DNA from: Algoriphagus sp. Y33
Lineage (GTDB): Bacteria > Bacteroidota > Bacteroidia > Cytophagales > Cyclobacteriaceae
Reading direction: 5' to 3'
NCBI RefSeq assembly: GCF_014838715.1
Contig: NZ_CP061947.1
Span: 4,454,001-4,518,000, forward strand
Length of the DNA stretch: 64,000 nt
Below the pieces are notes generated by a model that was not told the origin of the DNA, searched no databases, and saw nothing but the letters and a program-made list of their open reading frames with translations. Below are positions 1 to 8,574 of this stretch, piece by piece (the first letter of the stretch is position 1; each line of letters begins with the position of its first letter). A program made the position numbers and the translations under genes.

Positions 1-1
1 A

Positions 2-2446
2 CAACTGAAAAACATAGGCTTTGCTTTCGACTGGAGCAAAGAGGTAAGAACCTCTAATCCAGACTACTATAAGTGGACGCAGTGGATCTTTATGCAGCTT
101 TTCAATAGCTACTATGATCAGGATGCGGACAAAGCACTTTCCATTGAGTCTTTGGTTGCACGATTTGAAAAAGAAGGAAATGCCAACGTGAAGGCTGTTT
201 GTGATGAAGATACTCAAAAGTTCAGCGCTGCAGAGTGGAATGCTTTCTCCGAAAAAGAAAAGCAGGAAACACTTCTAAAATACAGACTGACATTTCTAGC
301 CGAAACCACAGTCAACTGGTGTGCGGCACTGGGAACAGTACTTTCCAATGATGAAGTAAAAGAAGGCTTCTCCGAGCGTGGCGGCCATCCGGTGGAGCGT
401 AAAAAGATGATGCAGTGGTCTATGCGGATCACCGCCTACGCAGATAGATTATTGCAAGGCTTGGAAAAAGTCGATTGGTCTGAACCGATCAAAGAAATGC
501 AGCGCAACTGGATTGGTAAATCCATCGGAGCTGATGTGGTTTTCCAAGTAAAAGACTCAGAACAAACCATCAAGGTATTTACTACCCGTGTGGATACTAT
601 ATATGGTGTCACCTATTTGGCTTTGGCACCGGAAAGCGATCTGGCAGCGGCTCTGATCACTGAAGATCAACGCGAAAAAGCGGAAGCGTACATTGAAGTA
701 GCCAAAAACCGTTCGGAACGCGAGCGTATGAGTGATGTCAAAACCATCTCAGGTGCATTTACAGGATCCTATGCGATCAATCCATTCAACGGTGAAGAAA
801 TCCAAGTTTGGGTAGCCGATTATGTTTTGGCAGGTTATGGTACCGGTGCCGTGATGGCTGTACCTGCACATGACGAGCGGGATTACAACTTTGCCAAGCA
901 CTTCGGACTTGAGATCAGACAAGTGATCGACGGCTCCATGGAAGAAGGCTCTTTTCCGGGGAAAGGTGGCTTGATCATCAACTCCGGCTTTATCTCAGAT
1001 CTGTACATGAAGGATGCTATGGACAAAGCCATAGAATTTTTAGAGGAAAAAGGCATAGGAAAAGGTAAGATCCAATACCGGATGCGGGATGCGATTTTCA
1101 CCCGACAACGTTATTGGGGTGAGCCGCTTCCGGTTTATTTCAAGGAAGGATTACCCTATTTGATTGAAGAAAAAGATTTGCCTTTGGTATTGCCGGAGGT
1201 AGACAAATACCTGCCTACCGAAGATGGAGAACCTCCACTTGCAAGAGCGAAAGACTGGAACTACAAAACTCCGGATGGTGAATTCCCTCTTGAAAGAAGC
1301 ACTATGCCTGGCTGGGCAGGATCAAGCTGGTATTTCTTCAGATATACTGATCCTAAAAATGAAACTGAATTTGCCGACAAAGCGAAAACAGATTACTGGG
1401 GAGCTGTAGATTTATACATCGGGGGATCTGAGCATGCTACCGGTCACTTATTGTATTCCAGATTCTGGACCAAGTTCCTTTACGATCTTGGAGTAGTGAG
1501 CGTAGATGAGCCCTTCCAGAAGATGATCAACCAAGGCATGATCCAGGGAAGATCAAATTTTGTATATAGAGTCAAAGGCACCAACAAATTTGTGAGCTAC
1601 GGACTACGGGACCAATACGACTCATTTGCGATGCATGTGGATGTCAACATCGTCCACAACGATCAGTTGAACCTGGATAAATTCAAAGCCTGGAGACCTG
1701 ATCTGGCAGATGCCGAATTCATCCTGGAAGACGGCAAATACATCTGCGGATCTGAAGTGGAAAAAATGTCCAAGTCAAAATACAACGTGGTCAATCCGGA
1801 TGATATCATCGAACGATATGGCGCGGATACCTTGAGGCTGTATGAGATGTTTTTGGGCCCCTTGGAGCAATTCAAACCTTGGAACACCAACGGAATCGAC
1901 GGAGTATTCAAGTTTCTCCGTAAGCTTTGGAATCTTTATCACAGCAATTCAGGTGAGTTCCAGGTATCGGATGCCGAACCAAGCAAGGAAGAATACAAAG
2001 CCCTTCACAAGGCACTGAAAAAAATGGAGGAAGACATGGCTAACTTCTCCTTCAATACTTCAGTATCCAGCTTTATGATCTGTGTAAACGAACTAAGCGC
2101 ACTTAAATCCAATAAGCGCAAAATTCTCGAACCTCTAGCCCTCTTGGTTTCGCCTTATGCTCCTCACATCGCTGAGGAATTGTGGAGCCTTTTAGGGAAT
2201 GAAAAATCTATCACCGAATCTGCATTTCCTACATTTGATGAAAGTCATCTGAAAGAAAGTGCATTCGAATATCCGGTAATGATCAATGGAAAAATGAGAG
2301 CGAAGATCAACCTAGACCTTTCCCTCACCAAAGATCAAATCCAAGAAGCGGCCTTGGGTGACGAGACGGTACAGAAATGGCTGGAAGGAAAAGCCCCTAA
2401 AAAGATCATCATCGTTCCGGGAAAAATCGTGAATTTGGTGGTTTAA
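2..2446 (+). CDS. leuS: Leucine--tRNA ligase, 5'-truncated by the window edge
   Basis: Class I aminoacyl-tRNA synthetase that charges tRNA-Leu in the cytoplasm. The frame is open from base 2, so the gene enters from the left; the first internal ATG at 92 is not the start, because codons before it read like LeuRS (FDWSKEV..., YYKWTQWIF). Visible parts are the CP1 editing domain (TRVDTIYG, then MAVPAHDERD), the catalytic-domain return (GSSWYFFRYTDP), the KMSKS loop at 1763-1777, an anticodon-binding helical domain (SPYAPHIAEELW) and a C-terminal tail ending in IIIVPGKIVNLVV. The N-terminal HIGH motif lies outside the window. The editing motif has TRVDT where many bacteria have TRPDT. A terminator follows 20 bases after the stop, so the gene ends its transcription unit. 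Identification is near certain. Confidence 0.97.
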   Translation, partial: QLKNIGFAFDWSKEVRTSNPDYYKWTQWIFMQLFNSYYDQDADKALSIESLVARFEKEGNANVKAVCDEDTQKFSAAEWNAFSEKEKQETLLKYRLTFLAETTVNWCAALGTVLSNDEVKEGFSERGGHPVERKKMMQWSMRITAYADRLLQGLEKVDWSEPIKEMQRNWIGKSIGADVVFQVKDSEQTIKVFTTRVDTIYGVTYLALAPESDLAAALITEDQREKAEAYIEVAKNRSERERMSDVKTISGAFTGSYAINPFNGEEIQVWVADYVLAGYGTGAVMAVPAHDERDYNFAKHFGLEIRQVIDGSMEEGSFPGKGGLIINSGFISDLYMKDAMDKAIEFLEEKGIGKGKIQYRMRDAIFTRQRYWGEPLPVYFKEGLPYLIEEKDLPLVLPEVDKYLPTEDGEPPLARAKDWNYKTPDGEFPLERSTMPGWAGSSWYFFRYTDPKNETEFADKAKTDYWGAVDLYIGGSEHATGHLLYSRFWTKFLYDLGVVSVDEPFQKMINQGMIQGRSNFVYRVKGTNKFVSYGLRDQYDSFAMHVDVNIVHNDQLNLDKFKAWRPDLADAEFILEDGKYICGSEVEKMSKSKYNVVNPDDIIERYGADTLRLYEMFLGPLEQFKPWNTNGIDGVFKFLRKLWNLYHSNSGEFQVSDAEPSKEEYKALHKALKKMEEDMANFSFNTSVSSFMICVNELSALKSNKRKILEPLALLVSPYAPHIAEELWSLLGNEKSITESAFPTFDESHLKESAFEYPVMINGKMRAKINLDLSLTKDQIQEAALGDETVQKWLEGKAPKKIIIVPGKIVNLVV

Positions 2447-2466
2447 AAATCTTAAAATCAATAGAT

Positions 2467-2498
2467 AAAGCTCAAGCTATAACAGGTTGAGCTTTTTT
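2467..2498 (+). terminator. Rho-independent terminator after leuS
   Basis: A perfect 9-bp stem (AAAGCTCAA at 2467-2475 with TTGAGCTTT at 2487-2495), an 11-base loop and a run of six T at 2493-2498. It closes leuS. Confidence 0.85.
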
Positions 2499-2530
2499 CG
2501 TGTTAATTTGTTTCAGCTTATCTTTGACAT

Positions 2531-2836
2531 ATGGATCTCATAGAGAAAAATAGGGAAGCACTAAACTTACTTTGTAAAACACACAAAGTAAAGCAGCTCT
2601 TTGTCTTTGGCTCTGTGATGACTACTTCTTTCAATGATGAAAGCGATCTGGATTTTTTGATCGATTTTGACAAGTTGAATATTAAGGATTTTGCTACAAT
2701 TTTTTTCGAATTCAAATTTGCATTGGAAGATCTTTTTAACCGTAATATCGATCTCATAGAACGCGAAGCAATTCGCAATCCATATTTCAAAGAGGAGGTG
2801 GAAGAGACAAAATTATTAATGCTAGAAACATCATAG
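2531..2836 (+). CDS. MNT-type minimal nucleotidyltransferase (orphaned antitoxin half)
   Basis: A 101-residue minimal nucleotidyltransferase of the pol-beta superfamily (MntA type). The active-site pattern is visible: FVFGSV at about residues 24-29, then ESDLDFLIDF carrying the paired aspartates. The motif is slightly degenerate, with GSV rather than the usual GS-[AT]. In intact systems these proteins are the antitoxin of a HEPN ribonuclease toxin and act by adding AMP residues to it (established for MntA-HepT). Here the partner survives only as a frameshifted fragment overlapping the 3' end, so the protein is probably a leftover without its target, though it may still be active on something else. 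Its length is normal for the family. No close partner gene is on the downstream side. Confidence 0.8.
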   Translation: MDLIEKNREALNLLCKTHKVKQLFVFGSVMTTSFNDESDLDFLIDFDKLNIKDFATIFFEFKFALEDLFNRNIDLIEREAIRNPYFKEEVEETKLLMLETS

Positions 2837-2940
2837 CACATGAATATGGAAACATATCCTATGAAATTATTCTGAAAATTATCAGTCAATATTTTCCGAT
2901 TTTAAAAAAGGAAGTTAAAACTCTTCTAGATAATTCGTGA
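2809..2940 (+). pseudogene. Remnant of a HEPN (HepT/DUF86) toxin gene, C-terminal part only
   Basis: Frame 1 from 2809 to the TGA at 2938-2940 encodes about 43 residues like the C-terminus of DUF86/HepT proteins, including ARNIIAHEYG, which carries the catalytic R-x4-H motif (Arg codon 2824, His codon 2839). There is no usable start codon: the frame is closed by stops at 2737 and 2743 and overlaps the end of the nucleotidyltransferase gene. The N-terminal two thirds of a HEPN protein are absent. The simplest reading is a deletion that fused the end of mntA to the interior of hepT. The assignment rests on a short motif and the neighbour, so it is an inference. Confidence 0.65.
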
Positions 2941-2982
2941 CGAATCAGGCCACTCAAATCACGCAAAGTCCAATAAAACTAA

Positions 2983-4053
2983 ATGAGCCGAACCAAACTA
3001 GTGTATGTAACACCATCCACGCAGTCATTTGTAAAAAGTGACATAAGGATTCTGCGCAACTATTTTGATGTTCGGGTCATCAACCAGCCTTGGAGCAATA
3101 AAAAACTTGCTCCACTTAATTTCATAGCCCAATTTTTCTCCATGCTCACAAACATATTCGGGGCTAAATTAATTATCGTCAATTTTGGGGGATATTGGGC
3201 ATTTTGGGGGATTGTCTTTGGCAAGGTATTTAGAAAGAAAGTCTTTATTGTCACCCATGGAACTGATTGTGCTAGTATTCCCGAAATAAATTACGGCAGC
3301 CTTCGCATCAGTCTACTGAAGCGAATATGCAAATTCAGCTACCACAAAGCTGATGCAATATTCCCGGTAAGCGAATCTTTGATAGAAACGGAACTGCTTT
3401 TTGATCCGGCGATCACTTCGAGAAAACAGGGTCTTTTGTATCATTTCCCCAAGCTTACCGTTCCGCTAAAAACAATTTACAATGGACTCGATGATACTCA
3501 GTGGCTCCTGCCCGACAAGCCAAAAAGAATAGCAAACAGCTTTTTGGCAGTAATGTCTCCTTCTCAGTTTAAGCTTAAGGGAGGGGATCTGATTCTTGAG
3601 ATTGCCAAGAAGTATCCAACTAGCAACTTCTATTTTGCAGGGATTAAAACCTTAGAAATAACACATAAAAAGACTGACAATGTGCATTTCCTAGGATTTC
3701 TCACCTCGGAGGAATTGCTCAGTTGGTATCAGAAAAGTGAGTTTTACTTTCAGCTTTCCAGTTTTGAAGGATTCGGCTGCGCTCTATGCGAAGCCATGCT
3801 TTGTGGAGCAATTCCAATAGGTTCCGGCACGAATCACATACCAAAAATTGTAGGGAACTCAGGCTTTATCATTACCGAAAAATCACTGAAAGCTGCTATT
3901 CCGATTATGGATAAAGCCCTCAACAGTGTCAACAAAGACTTACTTTCCCTAAATTCACGACTTCATATCCAAGCCAATTATTCTCTACAGCTTAGAGAGC
4001 AGAAATTAATTGAGTCCTTGGAACAATTTACAGGTCAGTCATACACCAACTAA
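2983..4053 (+). CDS. Glycosyltransferase family 4 (group 1)
   Basis: A 356-residue GT-B fold glycosyltransferase. The N-terminal domain has no obvious signal peptide and contains the acceptor-side segment FIVTHGTD. The C-terminal domain has the nucleotide-sugar-binding EX7E motif in FEGFGCALCEAML (about residues 262-274), followed by GAIPIGSG, which is typical of GT4 retaining enzymes. It probably adds a sugar to a surface polysaccharide or lipid-linked glycan on the cytoplasmic side of the inner membrane; donor and acceptor cannot be read from the sequence. Its stop overlaps the start of the FkbM methyltransferase by one base (TAATG), so the two are very likely translationally coupled. Confidence 0.85.
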   Translation: MSRTKLVYVTPSTQSFVKSDIRILRNYFDVRVINQPWSNKKLAPLNFIAQFFSMLTNIFGAKLIIVNFGGYWAFWGIVFGKVFRKKVFIVTHGTDCASIPEINYGSLRISLLKRICKFSYHKADAIFPVSESLIETELLFDPAITSRKQGLLYHFPKLTVPLKTIYNGLDDTQWLLPDKPKRIANSFLAVMSPSQFKLKGGDLILEIAKKYPTSNFYFAGIKTLEITHKKTDNVHFLGFLTSEELLSWYQKSEFYFQLSSFEGFGCALCEAMLCGAIPIGSGTNHIPKIVGNSGFIITEKSLKAAIPIMDKALNSVNKDLLSLNSRLHIQANYSLQLREQKLIESLEQFTGQSYTN

Positions 4054-4892
4054 TGGAGCACTTATTAAGTAAAATTTCGAGAAATTTATATGTGATTCCG
4101 GGCGGCTTTTTTGTCACAAAATTGTTTCGAAAATTCTTCAAATCTTCGAGTCAAGGTGAAAACTGGAGAAATTTCAAATTTAGGAGCGTAGTGATGAAAG
4201 TGGATATTGCAAAGCAAATGGGCAATGCGATTTATTGGCGCGGTGCCCATGACTGGGCCCCCATTTTTGTTTTGGAAAAGGCCCTGAAAAAGGGAGATAC
4301 ATTCATTGATGTGGGTGCCAATCAGGGTGAATACTCACTTTGGGCAGCCAGAAAAGTTGGTGCAAAAGGAAGAGTCGTTGCTTTCGAACCTATGCAGCAA
4401 CTTTTTGATCAATTGGCTGAAAACATCCGGCTCAATAAATCATTCCACAAAACCATTACGCCTATAAAACTAGGATTATCAGATCAAAAAGGAGAAGTCA
4501 TTCTCTATTCCAGTGCCGATTCCAACGAAGGGACAAACACCATTTACAATACGGAAAAATTCAGTATCGAATCCGGAAAAATCCAGCTTGACACACTGGA
4601 TGAGCAGCTAAAATCACTGAAAATCAATAAAGTGGATTTTTTGAAGATTGACGTAGAAGGAGCCGAACTTCAGGTACTAAAAGGCGCTCTGAATACATTG
4701 AAACAAAACCGTCCCGTTATTCTTCTGGAAATAAACAAGGATGCCTGCATAGCCGGAGGGTATCTGCCTGAGGATATTTTGACACTTCTGAAGCCTTTCA
4801 ATTATTCCTTTTCGAAAGTAGGGCTTAGAGGTTCGTTGAGCAAGGTAAACCAACTACCTAATTTCTGTAATATTGTAGCTATTCCACAGTAA
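4053..4892 (+). CDS. FkbM family SAM-dependent methyltransferase
   Basis: A 279-residue class I methyltransferase. The SAM-binding motif I is FIDVGANQGEYS at about residues 85-96, followed by the acidic loop VVAFEPM, and the FkbM-typical post-motif VDFLKIDVEGAELQVLKGA lies near residue 195. FkbM enzymes are O-methyltransferases, often acting on glycans or glycolipids when next to glycosyltransferases. The one-base overlap with the upstream glycosyltransferase supports methylation of the sugar made or transferred by that enzyme, which is an inference. No terminator is apparent directly after the gene. Confidence 0.85.
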   Translation: MEHLLSKISRNLYVIPGGFFVTKLFRKFFKSSSQGENWRNFKFRSVVMKVDIAKQMGNAIYWRGAHDWAPIFVLEKALKKGDTFIDVGANQGEYSLWAARKVGAKGRVVAFEPMQQLFDQLAENIRLNKSFHKTITPIKLGLSDQKGEVILYSSADSNEGTNTIYNTEKFSIESGKIQLDTLDEQLKSLKINKVDFLKIDVEGAELQVLKGALNTLKQNRPVILLEINKDACIAGGYLPEDILTLLKPFNYSFSKVGLRGSLSKVNQLPNFCNIVAIPQ

Positions 4893-5218
4893 AATGTATC
4901 CTGACGACAGAATCTGGCACTCAAGACAAGAAGTTTAGTAGTATGCATAGGTTTCAAACTGCAAAAGACAAAACCCCAAATCGACCGGGTACAATTAACC
5001 GTCAAACCTTTCCAGTATTTTAAAGCTCAAAAACTACCTTTTCAGAATTTTAGAGAAGGCTTTTCCAGCTACGCCAAATTTTCAGTCTAAAACACCAAAC
5101 AACGACTCTTTAACTATTTTTAACCGAATTTCCAGACTTCAACACATTTTTGATCTAAATCAAAGGTTTTTTAAACCAAATTTTTTCATATTAACATAAT
5201 GTTAAAAAAAATAAGCAT
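4893..5218. other. Intergenic region without a convincing gene
   Basis: This AT-rich stretch lies between convergent units (FkbM on plus, AraC on minus). I find no ORF with family features. The only structure is a perfect 15-base palindrome at 5191-5205 (TTAACAT, A, ATGTTAA). It is followed by A residues rather than T on the plus strand, so it is not a plus-strand terminator. Confidence 0.5.
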
Positions 5219-5251
5219 AAAAAAAGGGAGCCTTTTTAGTAAAAGCCCCCT
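5219..5251 (-). terminator. Probable terminator for the araC-type gene
   Basis: Read on the minus strand this is an AGGGGGC/GCTCCCT stem with one G-T wobble, continued by TTTT/AAAA around a short loop, then seven T (plus-strand A at 5219-5225). It lies about 155 bases after the AraC-type stop codon. Confidence 0.55.
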
Positions 5252-5406
5252 AGAGTGGGTCTATTGTCAATCATCTAAAACCAAATATACTTTCGTAATC
5301 CTTGCTGTGTATTTGTTTTTTTGATCTTTATATTTTGTTAAACATAGTGAAAATGTTTCAAACCGCCCAAAAACAAATAATTATTTTATGCAAATTTTCA
5401 CGATAA

Positions 5407-6330
5407 CTAAGTTTTATTGGACTGAAATACTTTTGGTGTCACGCCAAATTCCTCCTTAAAAGCGCGGATAAAATACGTGATATTGCGAAATCCCGACATA
5501 TAGCAAACTTCCTGAATCTGAAATCCACCTAAAATCAAGTACTGTTTTGAAAGCTTCAATCGTTCTTGAAGTACAAATCCCATCGGAGTCAGTCCCATAT
5601 CCAACTTAAACGTGCGAATAAAATGAGCTTTGCTCATACATGCCTGGGAAGCCAACTCCTCCAGAGAAATTAATTCCCGAATATTCTTTTTAATATAATC
5701 GACGACATGTGCCATTCTGTTTCCCGCAGCCAATTCTTTATAAAACTTCTCCATCATATCCCGAGCCTGAGTCTGGGTCAGCCTAATCAGAAGTTCCTTG
5801 AGTGCTAACGAAGCGATTAGGTCTTTTTCTCTAGAACCGTCCTTCACTCCTATTCTAATAAAGCGGTTGATGATTTCGGAGAGATCCTGAGTATTGATTA
5901 AATGAAAATAATTGAGATCCAAGCCCCAGTCTTTTTTAATCATTTTATCAGGGAACTTCTCATTCAATAAGTTAAAAGTGGCTTCAATCATCTCTTTTGA
6001 TATCGAAAGGGCTATGCATTGCGTGGGATTGTTGATGCGAGCTTCAGGAAAATCAATTTTCATCACTTCATTGGGCGGGACGATCACCGATTCACCCGGC
6101 AAATACTCAAAGCCCGGCCGATCAAACAGGTGCATTACCTTCTTGCCTTTTAGCATAGTAGTCAGCACCAGATCTCCAAAGACCAAATTGACATCATCGG
6201 CCTGCTGGTGAGTCTCGAAGATATTCAACTCACAGTTATCCAATGTGTAAGTAGTTCTGTTCTCTACCAGCGTTTTCAAGTCCCTGGCATTCCTCCAAGG
6301 AACACCGGCAATAAAATCATTTTGGGTCAT
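5407..6330 (-). CDS. AraC family transcriptional regulator
   Basis: A 307-residue DNA-binding regulator. The last 100 residues form the double helix-turn-helix AraC domain: LISLEELASQACMSKAHFIRTFK, then ILGGFQIQEVCYMSGFRNITYFIRAFKEEFGVTPK. The N-terminal 190 residues resemble the sensor domain found in one AraC subgroup, with a cupin-like region around PGESVIVPPNEV. The gene is divergent from the aldehyde dehydrogenase at 6508, with 177 bases between the two starts, so it probably controls that operon in response to an aldehyde or alcohol. That link is inferred from position only. I found no perfect operator repeat in the intergenic region. Confidence 0.88.
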   Translation of the reverse strand: MTQNDFIAGVPWRNARDLKTLVENRTTYTLDNCELNIFETHQQADDVNLVFGDLVLTTMLKGKKVMHLFDRPGFEYLPGESVIVPPNEVMKIDFPEARINNPTQCIALSISKEMIEATFNLLNEKFPDKMIKKDWGLDLNYFHLINTQDLSEIINRFIRIGVKDGSREKDLIASLALKELLIRLTQTQARDMMEKFYKELAAGNRMAHVVDYIKKNIRELISLEELASQACMSKAHFIRTFKLDMGLTPMGFVLQERLKLSKQYLILGGFQIQEVCYMSGFRNITYFIRAFKEEFGVTPKVFQSNKT

Positions 6331-6507
6331 GCCTTTAAAATACTAATAATTAAATGCTTTCTGAAATCGGATAGTGTCCCCTAAATCATTTAACCCTAAG
6401 CAAGCACTACCCAATTAATCAACTCAGGTGGATGGGATGTTGTTCCAGTGTAATTTTTAATAACGGGAAATTTGGAAATTTGATCATAACCAAAATAACC
6501 GTGTGAT

Positions 6508-8034
6508 ATGACAACGTTAACATTATCCCAATCCAAACCTGTAGACCGTCCTTCTGTAAAGGACAAATACGATCATTTTATTGGCGGAAAATGGGTAGCC
6601 CCCAGTTCAGGAGAATACTTTGACAATATTTCCCCTATCGATGGAAAGCCATTCACAAAGGCCGCGAGAGGTAACAAGGAAGACATAGAAAAAGCAATCG
6701 ATGCCGCTCATGTTGCTTTCAAGACTTGGTCTAAAACCTCTGCTGCAGAAAGAAGTCGAGTACTGAACAAAATCGCCGACATCATGGAAGAAAATCTTGA
6801 AATGCTGGCTAGACTGGAAACAGTCGATAACGGTAAGGCACTTCGAGAAACAAGAGCAGCTGATCTCCCACTTTGCATAGACCATTTCAGATACTTCGCA
6901 GGAGTCATCAGAGCCGATGAGAGCACTATATCTGAACATGATGAGCACACCGTAAGTATTGCTTTGCACGAACCTCTTGGGGTCGTCGGGCAGATTATCC
7001 CATGGAATTTCCCCCTGCTCATGGCTACATGGAAAATTGCCCCTGCTCTGGCGGCGGGATGCTGTACAGTGGTAAAACCTGCTGAGCAGACTCCTGCCAG
7101 CATAATGGTACTCATGGAACTTATTGGCGACGTCGTTCCTCCGGGAGTACTCAATGTAGTCACAGGCTTTGGGGTAGAGGCAGGCAAGCCGCTCGCTTCA
7201 TCCAATAGAGTGTCCAAGGTTTCATTTACTGGGGAAACCACCACAGGACGCCTCATCATGCAGTACGCATCCGAAAACCTAATTCCCGTCACCATGGAAC
7301 TGGGCGGAAAATCACCGAATATTTTCATGAAATCTGTAGCAGATGCAGACGATGAGTTCTTTGACAAAGCTATAGAAGGAGCTGTGATGTTTGCCTTGAA
7401 TCAAGGAGAAGTATGTACCTGCCCTTCCAGAATCCTAGTTCATGAAGATATTTACGATGTATTCATGGAGCGCGTCATAGAGAGGACCAAAGCAATCAAA
7501 ATGGGACATCCATTGGCGGAAGACACCATGATGGGAGCCCAAGCCTCCAATGATCAATATCAGAAAATTCTTTCCTATCTGGACATAGGCAAACAGGAAG
7601 GTGCTGTGACACTGTGCGGAGGAGAGAGTGCAGGCCTGAATTCCGGACTGGAAACAGGGTACTACATCAAACCAACTATTTTCAAAGGCAACAATAAAAT
7701 GCGCATTTTCCAAGAAGAGATCTTTGGTCCGGTTACGTGCGTGACTACCTTCAAGACCACAGAGGAAGCCATAGCGATCGCCAATGACACAATGTACGGT
7801 CTTGGAGCAGGATTGTGGTCAAGAGACGCTCATGAGCTTTACCAAGTCCCCCGTGCTATCCAAGCAGGAAGGGTGTGGGTAAACTGCTATCATGCATATC
7901 CTGCACATGCTCCATTTGGCGGTTACAAGAAATCAGGCTTCGGGAGAGAAAATCACCTTATGATGCTCGACCATTACAGACAAACCAAAAATATGCTCAT
8001 CTCCTACAACAAAGAGAAACTAGGATTCTTTTAA
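6508..8034 (+). CDS. NAD(P)+-dependent aldehyde dehydrogenase (AldB/ExaC/AcoD-like)
   Basis: A 508-residue soluble aldehyde dehydrogenase that oxidises an aldehyde to the acid. The catalytic cysteine is Cys303 in NQGEVCTC and the general base is Glu264 in MELGGKSPN; the cofactor-binding segment [13 protein letters not shown] precedes it. Length and the GEVCTCPSR signature fit the acetaldehyde dehydrogenase group (AldB, ExaC, AcoD) used in ethanol or acetoin breakdown. A DUF779 gene follows 77 bases downstream, an arrangement common beside this subgroup, and an AraC regulator is divergent upstream. The exact substrate is not determined. Confidence 0.93.
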   Translation: MTTLTLSQSKPVDRPSVKDKYDHFIGGKWVAPSSGEYFDNISPIDGKPFTKAARGNKEDIEKAIDAAHVAFKTWSKTSAAERSRVLNKIADIMEENLEMLARLETVDNGKALRETRAADLPLCIDHFRYFAGVIRADESTISEHDEHTVSIALHEPLGVVGQIIPWNFPLLMATWKIAPALAAGCCTVVKPAEQTPASIMVLMELIGDVVPPGVLNVVTGFGVEAGKPLASSNRVSKVSFTGETTTGRLIMQYASENLIPVTMELGGKSPNIFMKSVADADDEFFDKAIEGAVMFALNQGEVCTCPSRILVHEDIYDVFMERVIERTKAIKMGHPLAEDTMMGAQASNDQYQKILSYLDIGKQEGAVTLCGGESAGLNSGLETGYYIKPTIFKGNNKMRIFQEEIFGPVTCVTTFKTTEEAIAIANDTMYGLGAGLWSRDAHELYQVPRAIQAGRVWVNCYHAYPAHAPFGGYKKSGFGRENHLMMLDHYRQTKNMLISYNKEKLGFF

Positions 8035-8111
8035 ATTGTCAATTTCTAAAACCGGTAAAGGCAGGAGAACTCTCTTCTGCCTTTCTTTAGTTTCACCAAA
8101 CCAACTAAACC

Positions 8112-8510
8112 ATGGGATCAATCAAAAGAGTCCTCATCACGGATGCCGCAAAAGAGGTAATAGACACACTCAGAAAGCGTTTCAATTCCGAATTGATGTT
8201 TCATCAAAGCGGCGGATGCTGTGACGGTTCCTCTCCTATGTGCTTTGAAAAAGGAGATTTCAAAGTAGGAAGTCAGGACATATGGTTAGGTGAAGTGTAT
8301 AGCTGCGATTTTTTCATAAGTGCAGATCAATTTGAATACTGGAAGCATACACAACTCACTTTGGATGTCGTCCCGGGAAGAGGAAGCAGCTTTTCCATAG
8401 AGATTCCGATGGGAATCAGGTTTATGATCCGATCCAAACTTTTCACTTCGGAAGAACTGAAAAATCTAAGCCCAATAATGACAGGAGAAGAAAAACTAGG
8501 AGAGATTTAA
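8112..8510 (+). CDS. DUF779 family protein
   Basis: A 132-residue soluble protein of the DUF779 family. The family hallmark is visible: HQSGGCCDGSSPMC at about residues 36-49, a cysteine cluster that could bind a metal, followed by VVPGRGSSFSIEIP. DUF779 genes are repeatedly found next to acetaldehyde-type aldehyde dehydrogenases and alcohol dehydrogenases, as here. The biochemical role is not established to my knowledge. It is probably co-transcribed with the aldehyde dehydrogenase (77-base gap, no terminator seen). Confidence 0.88.
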   Translation: MGSIKRVLITDAAKEVIDTLRKRFNSELMFHQSGGCCDGSSPMCFEKGDFKVGSQDIWLGEVYSCDFFISADQFEYWKHTQLTLDVVPGRGSSFSIEIPMGIRFMIRSKLFTSEELKNLSPIMTGEEKLGEI

Positions 8511-8574
8511 GCAGGATATACCTGTTACGATTCCGTTGTATTTTTCATTATCTTCAAAAGTGTAATCACTTGTT

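Noticed and set aside
6708..7367. 219-codon open frame on the minus strand inside the aldehyde dehydrogenase
   Set aside because: It is antisense to a gene with intact catalytic residues, has serine-rich shadow composition and no family features.
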